Source: Ignavibacteriota bacterium
GTDB lineage: Bacteria > Bacteroidota > Ignavibacteria > Tepidaquicellales > OLB5
DNA: 64,000 nucleotides
NCBI GenBank assembly: GCA_003820375.1
Contig: RPQH01000002.1
Coordinates: forward strand, 40,587 to 104,586
Direction of reading: 5' to 3'
Positions 8,375 through 18,451 of this stretch are shown here, one piece after another. The position numbers and the translations under genes are program-made. The number at the start of each line of letters is the position of its first letter. Within the stretch, counting starts at the first letter, position 1. The notes under the pieces were generated by a model. The model searched no databases. It saw only the letters and a program-made list of their open reading frames with translations, and was not told the DNA's origin.

Positions 8375-8400
8375 TTGGTTACTCCAAAATTGTTAAAGAC

Positions 8401-11400
8401 TTATTTTATTAAAAGTAATTTTTTGACTTCCGAAAAACTTCCTGCCTGCATTCTGTAAAAATATACTCCTGAAGCAAAATCAACAGCATCAAGTCTGAAG
8501 TCATAAAATCCTGCATCTTTAGTTTCATCTACCAATACTTTAACTTCCTGTCCTAATACATTATATAAGACAATTTTTACATTTGATTTTACCGGCACAG
8601 CATATTTAATTATAGTTTGTGAGTTAAAAGGATTTGGATAATTCTGTGATAAAGAAAATACTTTTGGAATCTCGATTTCAATAATCGAAAAACCGGTTAA
8701 AGGATCTTCAATATAAACTTCTTTATTATCAATTAAGACAATATTTAATATATTACCTGTTACATTATCTTTCACTTTCATTGAAATATCATTCATATTA
8801 TTTACCTTAAGCTTTACAGGAAATTGCAGTGATTGCATCACTAATTCATGCGACTTGGATTTTCCAAGTAATTCAACATATGTATCACTGTTGAATCTTA
8901 AATCCGGAATAGCTTCAGGCGGATTTGGCGGTAATATATAATTGTCTTTTGCAAATTCCTGCTTTGATAAATATACATTCAGAGTTTTACCGTTTTTATC
9001 TGTAATATTTATTGTAATCCATTTTGATTTATCATCGGTATTTTTAGCTTTATTAGTCTTTTTGTCACTTATGATAAACTTATCAGCAGTAACCGGAAGT
9101 ACTAATGAACCTGTTTGCGTAACGTTAATCCAATAAGACCTGCCCGGCTTTAATGAATCGGAAATAACATATTGATTGCCATTAAACCAGAAGAAATTCG
9201 AGTTAATAATGCCGGGGGGATTTGATGTAATTGATGATACAGATACTGCATTGTGATAAGCAGATATCAGATTCCATCCCTGGAGAACAGGAATAAGGTT
9301 AGTTGTTACCGGTGTTCCTGAGATAGTTGAACTTCCGGAATTTATAAACTCTATCCAATACCCTCGCCCATTTATCAAATTGGTGTCCGGGATATAACCA
9401 TTATTAAACCAATAAGCAGGAGGATTACATGCTGGGAATAAAGAACGTAATCCCATAAGAGATGCCTGAAGTGGAATTGAAGTTAAATTCCAGCCTGACA
9501 TAAAAGGTATATTCTCATTATAAATTACTGGAGTAGAAAAATTCCATACAACTGACCATGGACTATTGTTTATTCCATCGGACGTTCTTACCTTCCAATA
9601 ATAAGTAATAGCATAATTAAGTTTACCTGCCGGTACTGTAAGTTGTGATATACCGATGCCTGAAGTATCAAGGATTAAAGGATTTGTGAATACGCTATCT
9701 GTATCTATTTGTACATGATAAGTATTGCTGTTGATATTAAATAAATCAATCCCCGTTTTAACTTTTATGCCGGATTCTAAAACCGCAGATTTATCATGAA
9801 TTTTTGATTTATCCGGTAGTGAAATTGTTACGTCACTCCAATCAAGCAAAGGTGTTAATGTTTGTACTATAGAGTAATTTAACGGTGAAATTAGCTCAGG
9901 TGCGCTGATAGCATTAAGGGTTGTAAAATCCCATATTGCAGACCAGGGTCCTGTGCCATTTGTATTAGTACCATTAACCCTCCAGTAATACAACGTTAAC
10001 GAATTTAACTTTCCTGATGGAACAGTTACCTGTGATAATGCGGCTATTGATGTATCAAAAAATATATTTGTAAAGTTAGAATCACCGGCTATCATCACCC
10101 TGTAAGAATTTGCACCGGTTACATCATTCCAATCCAATAAAGGAGTAAGTGGAACGTTTACTGAATTGTCAGCAGGTGAGATTAATGAAGGAGCTGCAAG
10201 GGTCGTTGTAAACTTCCACCAATTGCTGAATTGACCCCATCCTGATTCATTCTTTGCTTTTACACGCCAATAATATGTTGTTACTGTGTTTAATCCACTT
10301 AAAGATTTAACTGTATCAGTTAAACTAGTATCGCGTATTAAGTTTGAAAATGAATTAGTGTCAGTTACAAGTTCAAACCAGTAGTTAGATATTGCTTTTA
10401 TGTTACCCATATTTCTTGCAGGCATGTCTTTCTTGTTGGTGATGATATCATTGGCTGGAAATTTATCTTTTTTGTATGCTTTATAATTGCTTTGCAATAT
10501 TTCACCTGCTTTATACCAGGAGAATAATAAATTTACAGGCTGATTCACAGAATTATTCTGCGGTTCAAATAACATCACCTGTAACGGATTACTTCCCGTT
10601 TTGAAATACCATATGCTTGAGAATGGTCCCCACTCTGTCGTTTTAGCTGATGCTCTCCAATAATAAGTCGAATTATTATTTAATATTCCGGACTGCACTG
10701 TATATTGTGAAATCGTTGAACTGCTATCATCTATAAGTATTGAGTTAAAATGGGGGTCAGCTGAGATTTGAATTCTGTACTTAGCAGCACTTTCAATATC
10801 ACCCCAATCAAAAGTTGGCGTTACTGAAATTCCATTTGCTCCATTTAAAGGATATATTAATACAGGAGGCGAAATTGAAGTGCCTGTTTTTAAAATAACG
10901 CCGCCATCTCCAACAGCCCAGCAAATGTTTGGTGAAACAGCAAACGCTGCCCTTAACCCTGCTGTAGTCCCGCTTGAGTTAATAAACCAATTTGTACCTC
11001 CGTTTGTAGTAGAAACAATTGAGCCGGATAAACCAACTGCCCATCCGGAATTTGCATTCAAAAAATAAGTTGATTTTAAACCGGCACCGGTAGTGCTATT
11101 TTGTGTAATAAACGAATTGCCTCCATTAGAGGTAAAAAGAATTATCCCGCTATTACCAACTATCCATCCCGTTAAAGAATCAATGAAGTTTGTACCATAT
11201 AGATAGCTGCTTCCGGTTCCATTTATAATGGTGTTCCAATTTAAACCACCGTTAGTTGTCTTTGTAAGTGCTCCATGACTTGTTCCGTCATAGAACGATC
11301 CGCAAATATATCCAAATAATGATGAATGATTATTCGGGAAACAAATTTTCTCCAGAGTATTGGTTAGATTGTATACTTGAGTCCAATTTAAACCACCGTT

Positions 11401-14400
11401 TGAAGTTCTAAGTATATACATATATTGAGCATATACTCCGGTTATAAAACCCGTTAAAGTATCAGTAAAAAATACAGAATTAAACCATGTAACACCTGGT
11501 GGAGGAGACATACTAAACCAATTTATACCTCCATTTGTAGTTTTTAATATAGTAGCGGATGTTCCGACAGTCCATCCGGTTGATGAATTGGCAAAATTTA
11601 TATCATATAGCTGAACTCCTACACCACTATTCTGTTGTATCCAGTTTATACCGCCATTAGTTGTATTTAAAATGATTCCATTGTCACCACATATCCACCC
11701 CGAATTGGCATCGGCAAAATAAATACTTCTTAAGTTTGAAGTGATTCCGCTGAATTGTGTATTCCAAATCATATTAGAAACTGTTGAGAATTTCCACCAA
11801 TTGCTGAATTGTCCCCATCCAACCTCGTTCTTTGCTTTTACACGCCAGTAATAACATGCACTGTAATTTAAACCGTTAATTAGTTTTGTTGTATCGCTTA
11901 ACGTACTATCTCTTATTAATCCGGAAAATGTAATTGTATCGGTGACAAGTTCAAACCAGTAATTACTTATAGCATCCGGTTTATCATATTTTAGATTATT
12001 ATTTTTTAATTCCTTAAAAGGATTTAATTCATTATTGATTTTCGATTTTTCAACCGGCATTAAAGTTGGAGTTGCTCCATACCAGCTAAAGTTTATGTTT
12101 ACAGGCAACCCCGAAGAGTTATTTGGAGGACTATTCAAAATGACATGGTTTGGTACACCGAAAGTTCTAAAATGCCAGGGATTGCAGTAAGCACTCCACA
12201 TTGTACTATTTCCTGCTTTAACTCTCCAATAATAAATAGTGGAATTAGAAAGGATACCTGATGGTATAGTAAACTGAGAAGCTGAATAAACGCTGTCATC
12301 GATTAGTGTTGTATTAAATGTAGAATCATTTGATAACTGAACGCGGTATTTTGTAGCATTATATACATCGCTCCAATCTAAAATTGGTATCAATGGCAAA
12401 GCTGTTGTTCCATTTTCAGGTGATATTAAATCAGGTATTCCAATTTGAGAAGGATTACCGCCCGCATCTGTCTTAATAATGTTTGCACCTATTACAGCCC
12501 AGCCGGTTGTTGAATCCGCAAAGTATAATTCATATGGAGGAGAAATGCTTGTACCTACCCATTGAATTGTCCAGTTAAGTCCACCATTAGTTGTACCCAA
12601 TATTCCCGAGCTTACCGGAGTAATATCACACGCAACCCATCCTGTATTATTATTTACAAATTTTACATCGCTGTAATTTCCATCAGGATTAAACGGATGG
12701 AGCTGTGTCCAATTTAAACCGCTGTTTGTGGTTTTATACATAACTCCTTCTCCCGCAACGTATCCTGTAGCTGTATCGGGAAAGCTTACACCGTAAAGGT
12801 TACCACTCAAAATAAATTTAGTCCATGAACCCCTGATATATCTGATAACTCTTCCACTGTTGCCTACACACCAACCCCATTCCGGGTTAGTAAATCTGAT
12901 CCGGTTCAATTGAACAGCATCATTATCCTGATATACTAGTTGAGCTATGGGGCCATCTCCCATTAAAATGGCAGATTTCATACTTTGATAAGGGTCAAAT
13001 GTTTGAACGAGACCGCAAATCCAGGGTACTCCACCAGAATAAGTTACAGAATTAAAATTTGCAGAAATATATAAATCTAAAAACATATAGATATACCAGT
13101 TATAACCACCATCCCATGACATCCATTCTGCGGGAGGTGAATTATATATGCGAAGAAGCGTACCAGAATTCCCATTAAACCAAATTGATTTTGGCAATTC
13201 CAGTCCTGAATTAACTACAAACCAGTTGCTGCCACCATTTGTTGTTTTTTTCATGTTGCCGCTGTTCGCAGCAGCCCATCCTGTTTGAGAATTTATAAAA
13301 TTAATTGACCTGTAATTATCATCTTGTGCCTGAATTACCCAGCCACTTTCCCAATATGGAGTTGTAATTAATTTCCACCACCCACTGAAAGAACTCCAAC
13401 CGGACTGGTTCTTTGCTTTCACACGCCAATAATAAATTGCCGATAAATTAAGATTACTTATTACCTTTATTGTATCACTTAAGGTTGTATCCCTTATCAA
13501 TCCTGAAAGAGTAATAGTATCAGTTACTATTTCGAACCAATATGCAGTAATTGCATCTGCTCCATATTTTTGAGGATTTATAGAATTTTCTCTTAATAAA
13601 TGAACAGTTGGGTCAAATTGAACAGACCGCTTTGAAAGATTTATTTCATTTGCTTTATACCATTTGAATGAAATATTGCTGGGTATAAGTATTGAATTAT
13701 TTGGCGGGCTATAAAGTACAGCAGGCTGTGGTGGTCCAAAAGCTGTAGTAAATTTCCACCAAAGTGAGAATGGACCCCAGCCAGCTTCATTCCAGGCTTT
13801 TACCCGCCAGAAATATGTTGTCCCTAAATTCAATCCATTTAAAAACTTTGTTGAATCACTGAGAGTAGTATCTCTAACAAGATTCTGCATAGTAACAGTA
13901 TCAGATACAAGTTCAAACCAGTATCCACTTATGGCATCAATATCACTTTTGGGTTTAAAAACTTTACTGATTATTGAACTCTCATCAGTTTGATTATCAT
14001 TTTTGTCAAACTTCATCAAAGTTTGTAATGCTTTATACCACGTGAATGTTAGGTTAGTAGGCTGTTCTGTTGAGTTGTTTGCAGGATTGTATAAATTAAC
14101 TTGTAAGGGAAGTCCGAATGTTCTGAAATTCCAGGTTGAGGAATAAAGGCTCCAGCCTGTTCCATTTCTTCCCGAAATTCTCCAATAATAGTTTGTGTAA
14201 AATGAGAGAATTCCTGTTGGAATAGTATCTTGTGATAAAGAAGAACTACTATCATCAAATATTATAGAACTGAAATTTTCAACAGTTGATAATTGAACTC
14301 TATATTTATAGACTCCCGGAACATCACTCCAGTCTAGTATCGGTGTTAATGATATACCTGTTGCATTATTTACAGGTGATATCAGAGCAGGTGCAAACGG

Positions 14401-16269
14401 TATTGCAGCACCACCCATTATGTTTTTAAGAATTGTTCCATCTGCTCCAACCGTCCATCCATTTCGTTCCTTAAAAATTACTGAATTAAGAGAATTAGTT
14501 GTCTGACATGACTGGGGTATCCAATTAGTTCCGGAATTTGAAGTGTACAATATTAAGCCGCTATCACCAACTATACATCCTGTTGTCATATTACTAAAAT
14601 ACACGGATCTTAATGTATTGTTAGTACCGGTTGATTGGGAGGACCAATTAGTTCCTCCATTATTAGTAAATATTATTGTGCCATTAGTTCCAACAGCCCA
14701 TCCGGTAAAATCATTAACAAAATAATTTCCATATAACCAGTTGTTACCCGTTCCGCTTAGTGTCACCCAATTTATACCGCTATTCGTTGTTTTTATTATA
14801 ACCCCTGTACCGCTTGAACCACCGCTTGCATATCCTGTTGCAGATGAAGGAAAAAATACCCTGTTTAGCTCGGAAGTTACATTGCTGATCATTTGTACCC
14901 AATTGGTACCGCCATCGGTAGTTTTATAAATAGTTGCTTGTTGGAAATCATGATATCCACCTGCAAAATAACCGGTTTCTGTATTAGTGAAAAATATTGA
15001 CAGAATATAATAACCATACGAACATGATTGACTCACCCATGATAAACCACCATCAGTTGTTTTTCGAATATATCCTGTACTCCCCATAACCCAGCCGGTA
15101 TTTTGATCAGCAAAAAAAACATCATAAGCAGTTCCATTCCATCCCGGAAGCGTTTGTTGGTTCCAGTGATTGCCTCCATCACTTGTGTTTAGAAATACAT
15201 ATTGATATGGATCTCCACCAGCGATCCAGCCTTTTAAAGAATCAACGAAAAAGACATTATTAAGAACATAGTTTGTTCCACTGTTCTGGGTAAACCATGA
15301 TGGGAGTATAATTGTGAAACTCCGTTCAGAAAAATAACCATTCCCATATGCATTATATGCACCAACTCTCCAAAAATAAGTTGAATCACCATTCAAAAAA
15401 CCGAAAGGAACTGTAATATTTGTATTTATTATTCCAGTAGAATCAAATCTAATATCGACGAATTGTGCATCTTTAGCAATCTGAACACTGTAACCTGTAG
15501 CCGTAGTCAGGTAACTCCATTCCAGTAATGGGGTTGTGTTTATGAGGACTGCACCGTCAATTGGTGAAACCAGGTTTGGAGCAGGTGGTGGTACAGGCGG
15601 ATTTAATGTAGTGAAACTGAATACATCGGAAAACGGACCTTCACCACCGCTCTTATATGGTTTTACATGCCAAAGATAATATACATTAGGTAGCATGTTT
15701 ACCAAAATACTATCCAATGCTGTAACTGTATCTATCTTGATTGAACCCAGCAAAACGTCATCAAAGATAAGTACACGATAGCTGGTTGCACTATCCAATT
15801 TGCTCCAGCGCAGCCATAGCATTGTATCAACCCCAATAGCTCCGTTTGGTGGTGACATTAATGACACAGGCGGAAGTGCTGCAGGTAACCTGACCAATTG
15901 TACACAAGGTACACCTGCATAAAGGGGTGACCCTGGTCCGGTCCTTACAGCCCAATATATAGGTTCGTAAATTGGGAAAGTACTCCACGAGTTATTATCC
16001 ATGCGAAAAATAGTATCTTGACCGTTGACGGGTATGAAACCCCCAATAAAACATGTCGGGCCACCGCATTGGTTACATGAATAATATTGTATATTATAAT
16101 AATTACACGATCCCCAAACAACCGAATGCCAGACAAGTGTAGGAGGGTCAATTGATGCATATGAGCTTAGTGGTGATATCGGATCTGGACATGGACAAAA
16201 TGTCTGTGCTTCAACATACTCATTTAATATTAGAACAAAAAATACAAGTAGTATTTTAATTGTTTTCAT
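8401..16269 (-). CDS. Giant modular T9SS cargo protein (Fn3-like and YCF48/BNR blocks)
   Basis: This 2622-residue secreted protein begins with a signal peptide (1-21). A Cys-rich N-terminal segment (22-130, C-P-C-P and C-N-Q-C motifs) and two Fn3-like modules follow. Then come three long YCF48/BNR propeller-type blocks (about 320-620, 970-1270 and 1500-1800), built of repeats with G-W-x-x-G and T-T-N-G-G-x-N-W, separated by Fn3-like modules. Four longer sandwich modules (near 740, 870, 1395 and 1915) share F-x-W-Y-x-A and Y-W-F-E-L-V-T-D-T and carry a ~30-residue charged insert of unrelated sequence at one fixed place. Near the C-terminus are two G-W-N-L repeats (about 2256-2393) and a type A sorting domain (about 2536-2622) ending L-L-L-I-K. 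It is probably a large adhesin or surface scaffold. Block-wise duplication has clearly built it, and no enzyme motif is visible. Confidence 0.9.
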   Translation of the reverse strand: MKTIKILLVFFVLILNEYVEAQTFCPCPDPISPLSSYASIDPPTLVWHSVVWGSCNYYNIQYYSCNQCGGPTCFIGGFIPVNGQDTIFRMDNNSWSTFPIYEPIYWAVRTGPGSPLYAGVPCVQLVRLPAALPPVSLMSPPNGAIGVDTMLWLRWSKLDSATSYRVLIFDDVLLGSIKIDTVTALDSILVNMLPNVYYLWHVKPYKSGGEGPFSDVFSFTTLNPPVPPPAPNLVSPIDGAVLINTTPLLEWSYLTTATGYSVQIAKDAQFVDIRFDSTGIINTNITVPFGFLNGDSTYFWRVGAYNAYGNGYFSERSFTIILPSWFTQNSGTNYVLNNVFFVDSLKGWIAGGDPYQYVFLNTSDGGNHWNQQTLPGWNGTAYDVFFADQNTGWVMGSTGYIRKTTDGGLSWVSQSCSYGYYILSIFFTNTETGYFAGGYHDFQQATIYKTTDGGTNWVQMISNVTSELNRVFFPSSATGYASGGSSGTGVIIKTTNSGINWVTLSGTGNNWLYGNYFVNDFTGWAVGTNGTIIFTNNGGTNWSSQSTGTNNTLRSVYFSNMTTGCIVGDSGLILYTSNSGTNWIPQSCQTTNSLNSVIFKERNGWTVGADGTILKNIMGGAAIPFAPALISPVNNATGISLTPILDWSDVPGVYKYRVQLSTVENFSSIIFDDSSSSLSQDTIPTGILSFYTNYYWRISGRNGTGWSLYSSTWNFRTFGLPLQVNLYNPANNSTEQPTNLTFTWYKALQTLMKFDKNDNQTDESSIISKVFKPKSDIDAISGYWFELVSDTVTMQNLVRDTTLSDSTKFLNGLNLGTTYFWRVKAWNEAGWGPFSLWWKFTTAFGPPQPAVLYSPPNNSILIPSNISFKWYKANEINLSKRSVQFDPTVHLLRENSINPQKYGADAITAYWFEIVTDTITLSGLIRDTTLSDTIKVISNLNLSAIYYWRVKAKNQSGWSSFSGWWKLITTPYWESGWVIQAQDDNYRSINFINSQTGWAAANSGNMKKTTNGGSNWFVVNSGLELPKSIWFNGNSGTLLRIYNSPPAEWMSWDGGYNWYIYMFLDLYISANFNSVTYSGGVPWICGLVQTFDPYQSMKSAILMGDGPIAQLVYQDNDAVQLNRIRFTNPEWGWCVGNSGRVIRYIRGSWTKFILSGNLYGVSFPDTATGYVAGEGVMYKTTNSGLNWTQLHPFNPDGNYSDVKFVNNNTGWVACDITPVSSGILGTTNGGLNWTIQWVGTSISPPYELYFADSTTGWAVIGANIIKTDAGGNPSQIGIPDLISPENGTTALPLIPILDWSDVYNATKYRVQLSNDSTFNTTLIDDSVYSASQFTIPSGILSNSTIYYWRVKAGNSTMWSAYCNPWHFRTFGVPNHVILNSPPNNSSGLPVNINFSWYGATPTLMPVEKSKINNELNPFKELKNNNLKYDKPDAISNYWFELVTDTITFSGLIRDSTLSDTTKLINGLNYSACYYWRVKAKNEVGWGQFSNWWKFSTVSNMIWNTQFSGITSNLRSIYFADANSGWICGDNGIILNTTNGGINWIQQNSGVGVQLYDINFANSSTGWTVGTSATILKTTNGGINWFSMSPPPGVTWFNSVFFTDTLTGFITGVYAQYMYILRTSNGGLNWTQVYNLTNTLEKICFPNNHSSLFGYICGSFYDGTSHGALTKTTNGGLNWNTIINGTGSSYLYGTNFIDSLTGWIVGNSGIILFTSNGGNSFITQNSTTGAGLKSTYFLNANSGWAVGLSGSIVSTTNGGTNWFINSSGTTAGLRAAFAVSPNICWAVGDGGVILKTGTSISPPVLIYPLNGANGISVTPTFDWGDIESAAKYRIQISADPHFNSILIDDSSSTISQYTVQSGILNNNSTYYWRASAKTTEWGPFSSIWYFKTGSNPLQVMLFEPQNNSVNQPVNLLFSWYKAGEILQSNYKAYKKDKFPANDIITNKKDMPARNMGNIKAISNYWFELVTDTNSFSNLIRDTSLTDTVKSLSGLNTVTTYYWRVKAKNESGWGQFSNWWKFTTTLAAPSLISPADNSVNVPLTPLLDWNDVTGANSYRVMIAGDSNFTNIFFDTSIAALSQVTVPSGKLNSLTLYYWRVNGTNTNGTGPWSAIWDFTTLNAISAPELISPLNYSIVQTLTPLLDWSDVTISLPDKSKIHDKSAVLESGIKVKTGIDLFNINSNTYHVQIDTDSVFTNPLILDTSGIGISQLTVPAGKLNYAITYYWKVRTSDGINNSPWSVVWNFSTPVIYNENIPFMSGWNLTSIPLQASLMGLRSLFPACNPPAYWFNNGYIPDTNLINGRGYWIEFINSGSSTISGTPVTTNLIPVLQGWNLISAYHNAVSVSSITSNPPGIINSNFFWFNGNQYVISDSLKPGRSYWINVTQTGSLVLPVTADKFIISDKKTNKAKNTDDKSKWITINITDKNGKTLNVYLSKQEFAKDNYILPPNPPEAIPDLRFNSDTYVELLGKSKSHELVMQSLQFPVKLKVNNMNDISMKVKDNVTGNILNIVLIDNKEVYIEDPLTGFSIIEIEIPKVFSLSQNYPNPFNSQTIIKYAVPVKSNVKIVLYNVLGQEVKVLVDETKDAGFYDFRLDAVDFASGVYFYRMQAGSFSEVKKLLLIK

Positions 16270-16891
16270 TATAGTAAACTTTTTTGGTTAAGAATGATGT
16301 AATGAAACAGCCTAATCCTGAAGATTTAATTATGTATTCTATAAAATAGATTATAGTAAGCCGGGAAGAGATTCTTTTTGGTGGAAAGTCAGAATATTGG
16401 AAATCTCTCTTAAAAAAATTTGTATTTTCTGAGACTACTTCCATTTAAGTCACAGACAATTTTAAGAGTGATTTAAAAATTATGTATTTAGATTAAACTA
16501 AGTAAGCCTATGATTCTTTATACGTAATCCAATTTTTTAAATCTATAAAATATAATAATTTATTTTTTAATTACAAGCAACACTAATGCGCTAACGATTA
16601 TAGCTAAATAAGTTCACGGTAAAAATTTATTAACTTAAATAAATTCAAGATTATTATAGATACTAGCTTACAGCAGCAATTAATTAAGGACACTATTGCA
16701 CTTAAACGCACATGTTTTATATGCTATAAGCATATTTTCCTATCCTTATCCGGGAAATAAATTTTTTCAATTGATTTATAATTACCCTAACTCCATAATA
16801 TTATCAATAATCATTTAAATTTATATATCTGGTATATAGAAACCATATCCCATATCTTTACAATACTTAATTTATCTATGATGGCTTAAAC

Positions 16892-16912
16892 TGTCAGCGA
16901 TTTTGTCAGCGA
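16892..16912. repeat. Inverted partner of the GCTGACA repeats
   Basis: TGTCAGC appears twice 12 bp apart. Its reverse complement matches the pair at 5208-5225 in motif and near-equal spacing. The two loci enclose the three leftward T9SS genes. They could be element ends or integrase-arm sites; chance is not excluded. Confidence 0.35.
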
Positions 16913-16964
16913 TGGCGTTAAAAACAGGCTAAAAATGGGATATTTGGAAAACAATTTTTATTAA

Positions 16965-16996
16965 AAATGGCGAAAAGAACATTATTTTCGCCATTT
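16965..16996. terminator. Perfect 12-bp hairpin
   Basis: The arms aaatggcgaaaa and ttttcgccattt enclose an 8-base loop. A- and T-runs flank both sides, so it could terminate transcription in either direction. It stands in the gene-free region upstream of the dioxygenase gene. Confidence 0.5.
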
Positions 16997-17321
16997 CATA
17001 TCATTCGGGACACATGAGGTCGTCCCGCCAAGCGGGATCACTCCGAGGAAAACCTGATTTATTCAGTTTTTTCTGTTTTATAATCTACACTTGAAGTCGT
17101 AAAAAGACTTAACAGAATTTCCCGGCTGCTTTAAATAATTTATATACTTCTCTAAAATTTTTTACTTTTATTACTGGATTTCCTTACATCATTTAACTTA
17201 CATTAGAAAATTTTCCAAACCCCGGCACTAAAGTTATGCAAATTTGATTCTTATAAATATTAAGGATTTTAAAAATACCGGACTTAAATATACCACTTTA
17301 TAACAAAAACGGAGAAATTTT

Positions 17322-18287
17322 ATGAAAAGAAGGGACGCTATAAAAGGATTGGGGGCTATTGGAATCGGTGCCATGCTTCCTCCCTTAAAGACAATAGAAA
17401 AAGTCAGCAGAAAATCTTTGCCTTCAAAATTAAACAATGTTCCTATTTGCTGGCTTACACCTGAAAAAGACCAGGGTCCCTTTTATTTAAATGCAGACCT
17501 GGTAAGACGGGACATAACCGAAGGGCAGCGCGGTGTAGAGCTTCATTTGGTTGTTACAGTTGTACAGGAAGATTGCACTCCAATACCCGGTGTATTGGTA
17601 GATGTCTGGCATGCAAGCTGTAACGGTAATTATTCTGCTTACGGTGCATTTGTTGGAGAAACATTCTTACGCGGCACCCAGCCAACTGATAACAATGGTG
17701 TTGCAGAGTTTGATACAGTGTATCCCGGCTGGTATCCCGGCAGAGCAACACATATCCATTTTAAAGTACGCTTGAATTCTACAACATATGTTACATCTCA
17801 GTTTGCGTTTCCCGATAGCACTAATAATACAATTTATCAAACACCTTATTATGTAGGCCGCGGGCCAAGTCCTACAACAAATAAGATGGATTTAATATTT
17901 GGTGCTGCCGAGCCGCAGTATTTAACATGTTATGCAGTGCCGAATTCAACCGGCGGGTATGATGGCCCTTTCACCATTGGTATCAACGGACCTATTGGCA
18001 TCAATTTCCGGAATATGGAAATTAAAGGATATGCATTGAATCAGAATTATCCGAATCCGTTTAATCCCGGGACATTGATAAGTTATTCAATACCGGAAAC
18101 AAAAAAAGTAATGCTTGAGGTATATGATGTGCTTGGAAATAAAATAACTACTTTGGTTGATGCTGTACAGCGGGCAGGAAATTATGAAGTGCAGTTCGAT
18201 GCTCAAAATATTTCCAGCGGATTTTATTTCTACAAATTAACTGCCGGTGATTTTGTGCAGGCAAAAGAGATGCTGTTGATAAAATAA
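17322..18287 (+). CDS. Exported intradiol ring-cleavage dioxygenase with T9SS sorting domain
   Basis: This 321-residue enzyme belongs to the Fe(III) catechol/protocatechuate intradiol dioxygenase superfamily, which opens catechol-type rings between the hydroxyls. The N-terminus M-K-R-R-D-A-I-K-G-L-G-A-I-G looks like a twin-arginine (Tat) signal. The catalytic domain (about 45-230) shows D-Q-G-P-F-Y, P-x-x-G-V-L-V-D-V-W-H-A and the metal-binding stretch Y-P-G-W-Y-P-G-R-A-T-H-I-H-F, supplying Tyr and two His ligands. A type A sorting domain (about 240-321, N-Q-N-Y-P-N-P-F-N-P, ending M-L-L-I-K) follows. Most characterised family members are cytoplasmic; a cell-surface or secreted form suggests attack on external aromatic or polymeric substrates. 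GGAGA about 10 bases before the ATG supports the start. Confidence 0.92.
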   Translation: MKRRDAIKGLGAIGIGAMLPPLKTIEKVSRKSLPSKLNNVPICWLTPEKDQGPFYLNADLVRRDITEGQRGVELHLVVTVVQEDCTPIPGVLVDVWHASCNGNYSAYGAFVGETFLRGTQPTDNNGVAEFDTVYPGWYPGRATHIHFKVRLNSTTYVTSQFAFPDSTNNTIYQTPYYVGRGPSPTTNKMDLIFGAAEPQYLTCYAVPNSTGGYDGPFTIGINGPIGINFRNMEIKGYALNQNYPNPFNPGTLISYSIPETKKVMLEVYDVLGNKITTLVDAVQRAGNYEVQFDAQNISSGFYFYKLTAGDFVQAKEMLLIK

Positions 18288-18451
18288 GCCAGGTTAATAT
18301 TGAGAAATATCATGGTATTATTATAAAAACATTTGATAAAGATTTAAATAATGGAATTATTTTGTATTAATTGCGGTATTATTTATTGATGAAGGTTTAT
18401 AACTAACTGATTTTTTATAATATTACTTAATTTTATTCTATATATTATATT

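Larger units (their letters stand above)
16270..17321. other. Gene-free 1-kb region with short structured motifs
   Basis: No credible gene is present. It contains the inverted double tgtcagc motif at 16892-16910, a strong hairpin at 16965-16996 and a small cccgc/gcggg stem at 17024-17036. The 90 bp before 17322 should hold the promoter of the dioxygenase gene, but no clear hexamer pair could be chosen. A GGAGA ribosome site lies just before 17322. Confidence 0.5.

Noticed and set aside
10880..11068. Small forward frames inside the giant gene (also near 14543 and 14741)
   Set aside because: They are antisense shadows of the T-T-N-G-G-x-N-W repeats and share their periodicity.
16256..16444. 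62-residue reverse-strand frame upstream of the giant gene
   Set aside because: It overlaps the giant gene's start, has no ribosome site and no protein-like pattern.
17010..17056. Possible tRNA fragment near the attcgggacac sequence
   Set aside because: Only a short cccgc/gcggg stem forms; no D-arm or T-arm pattern could be laid out.
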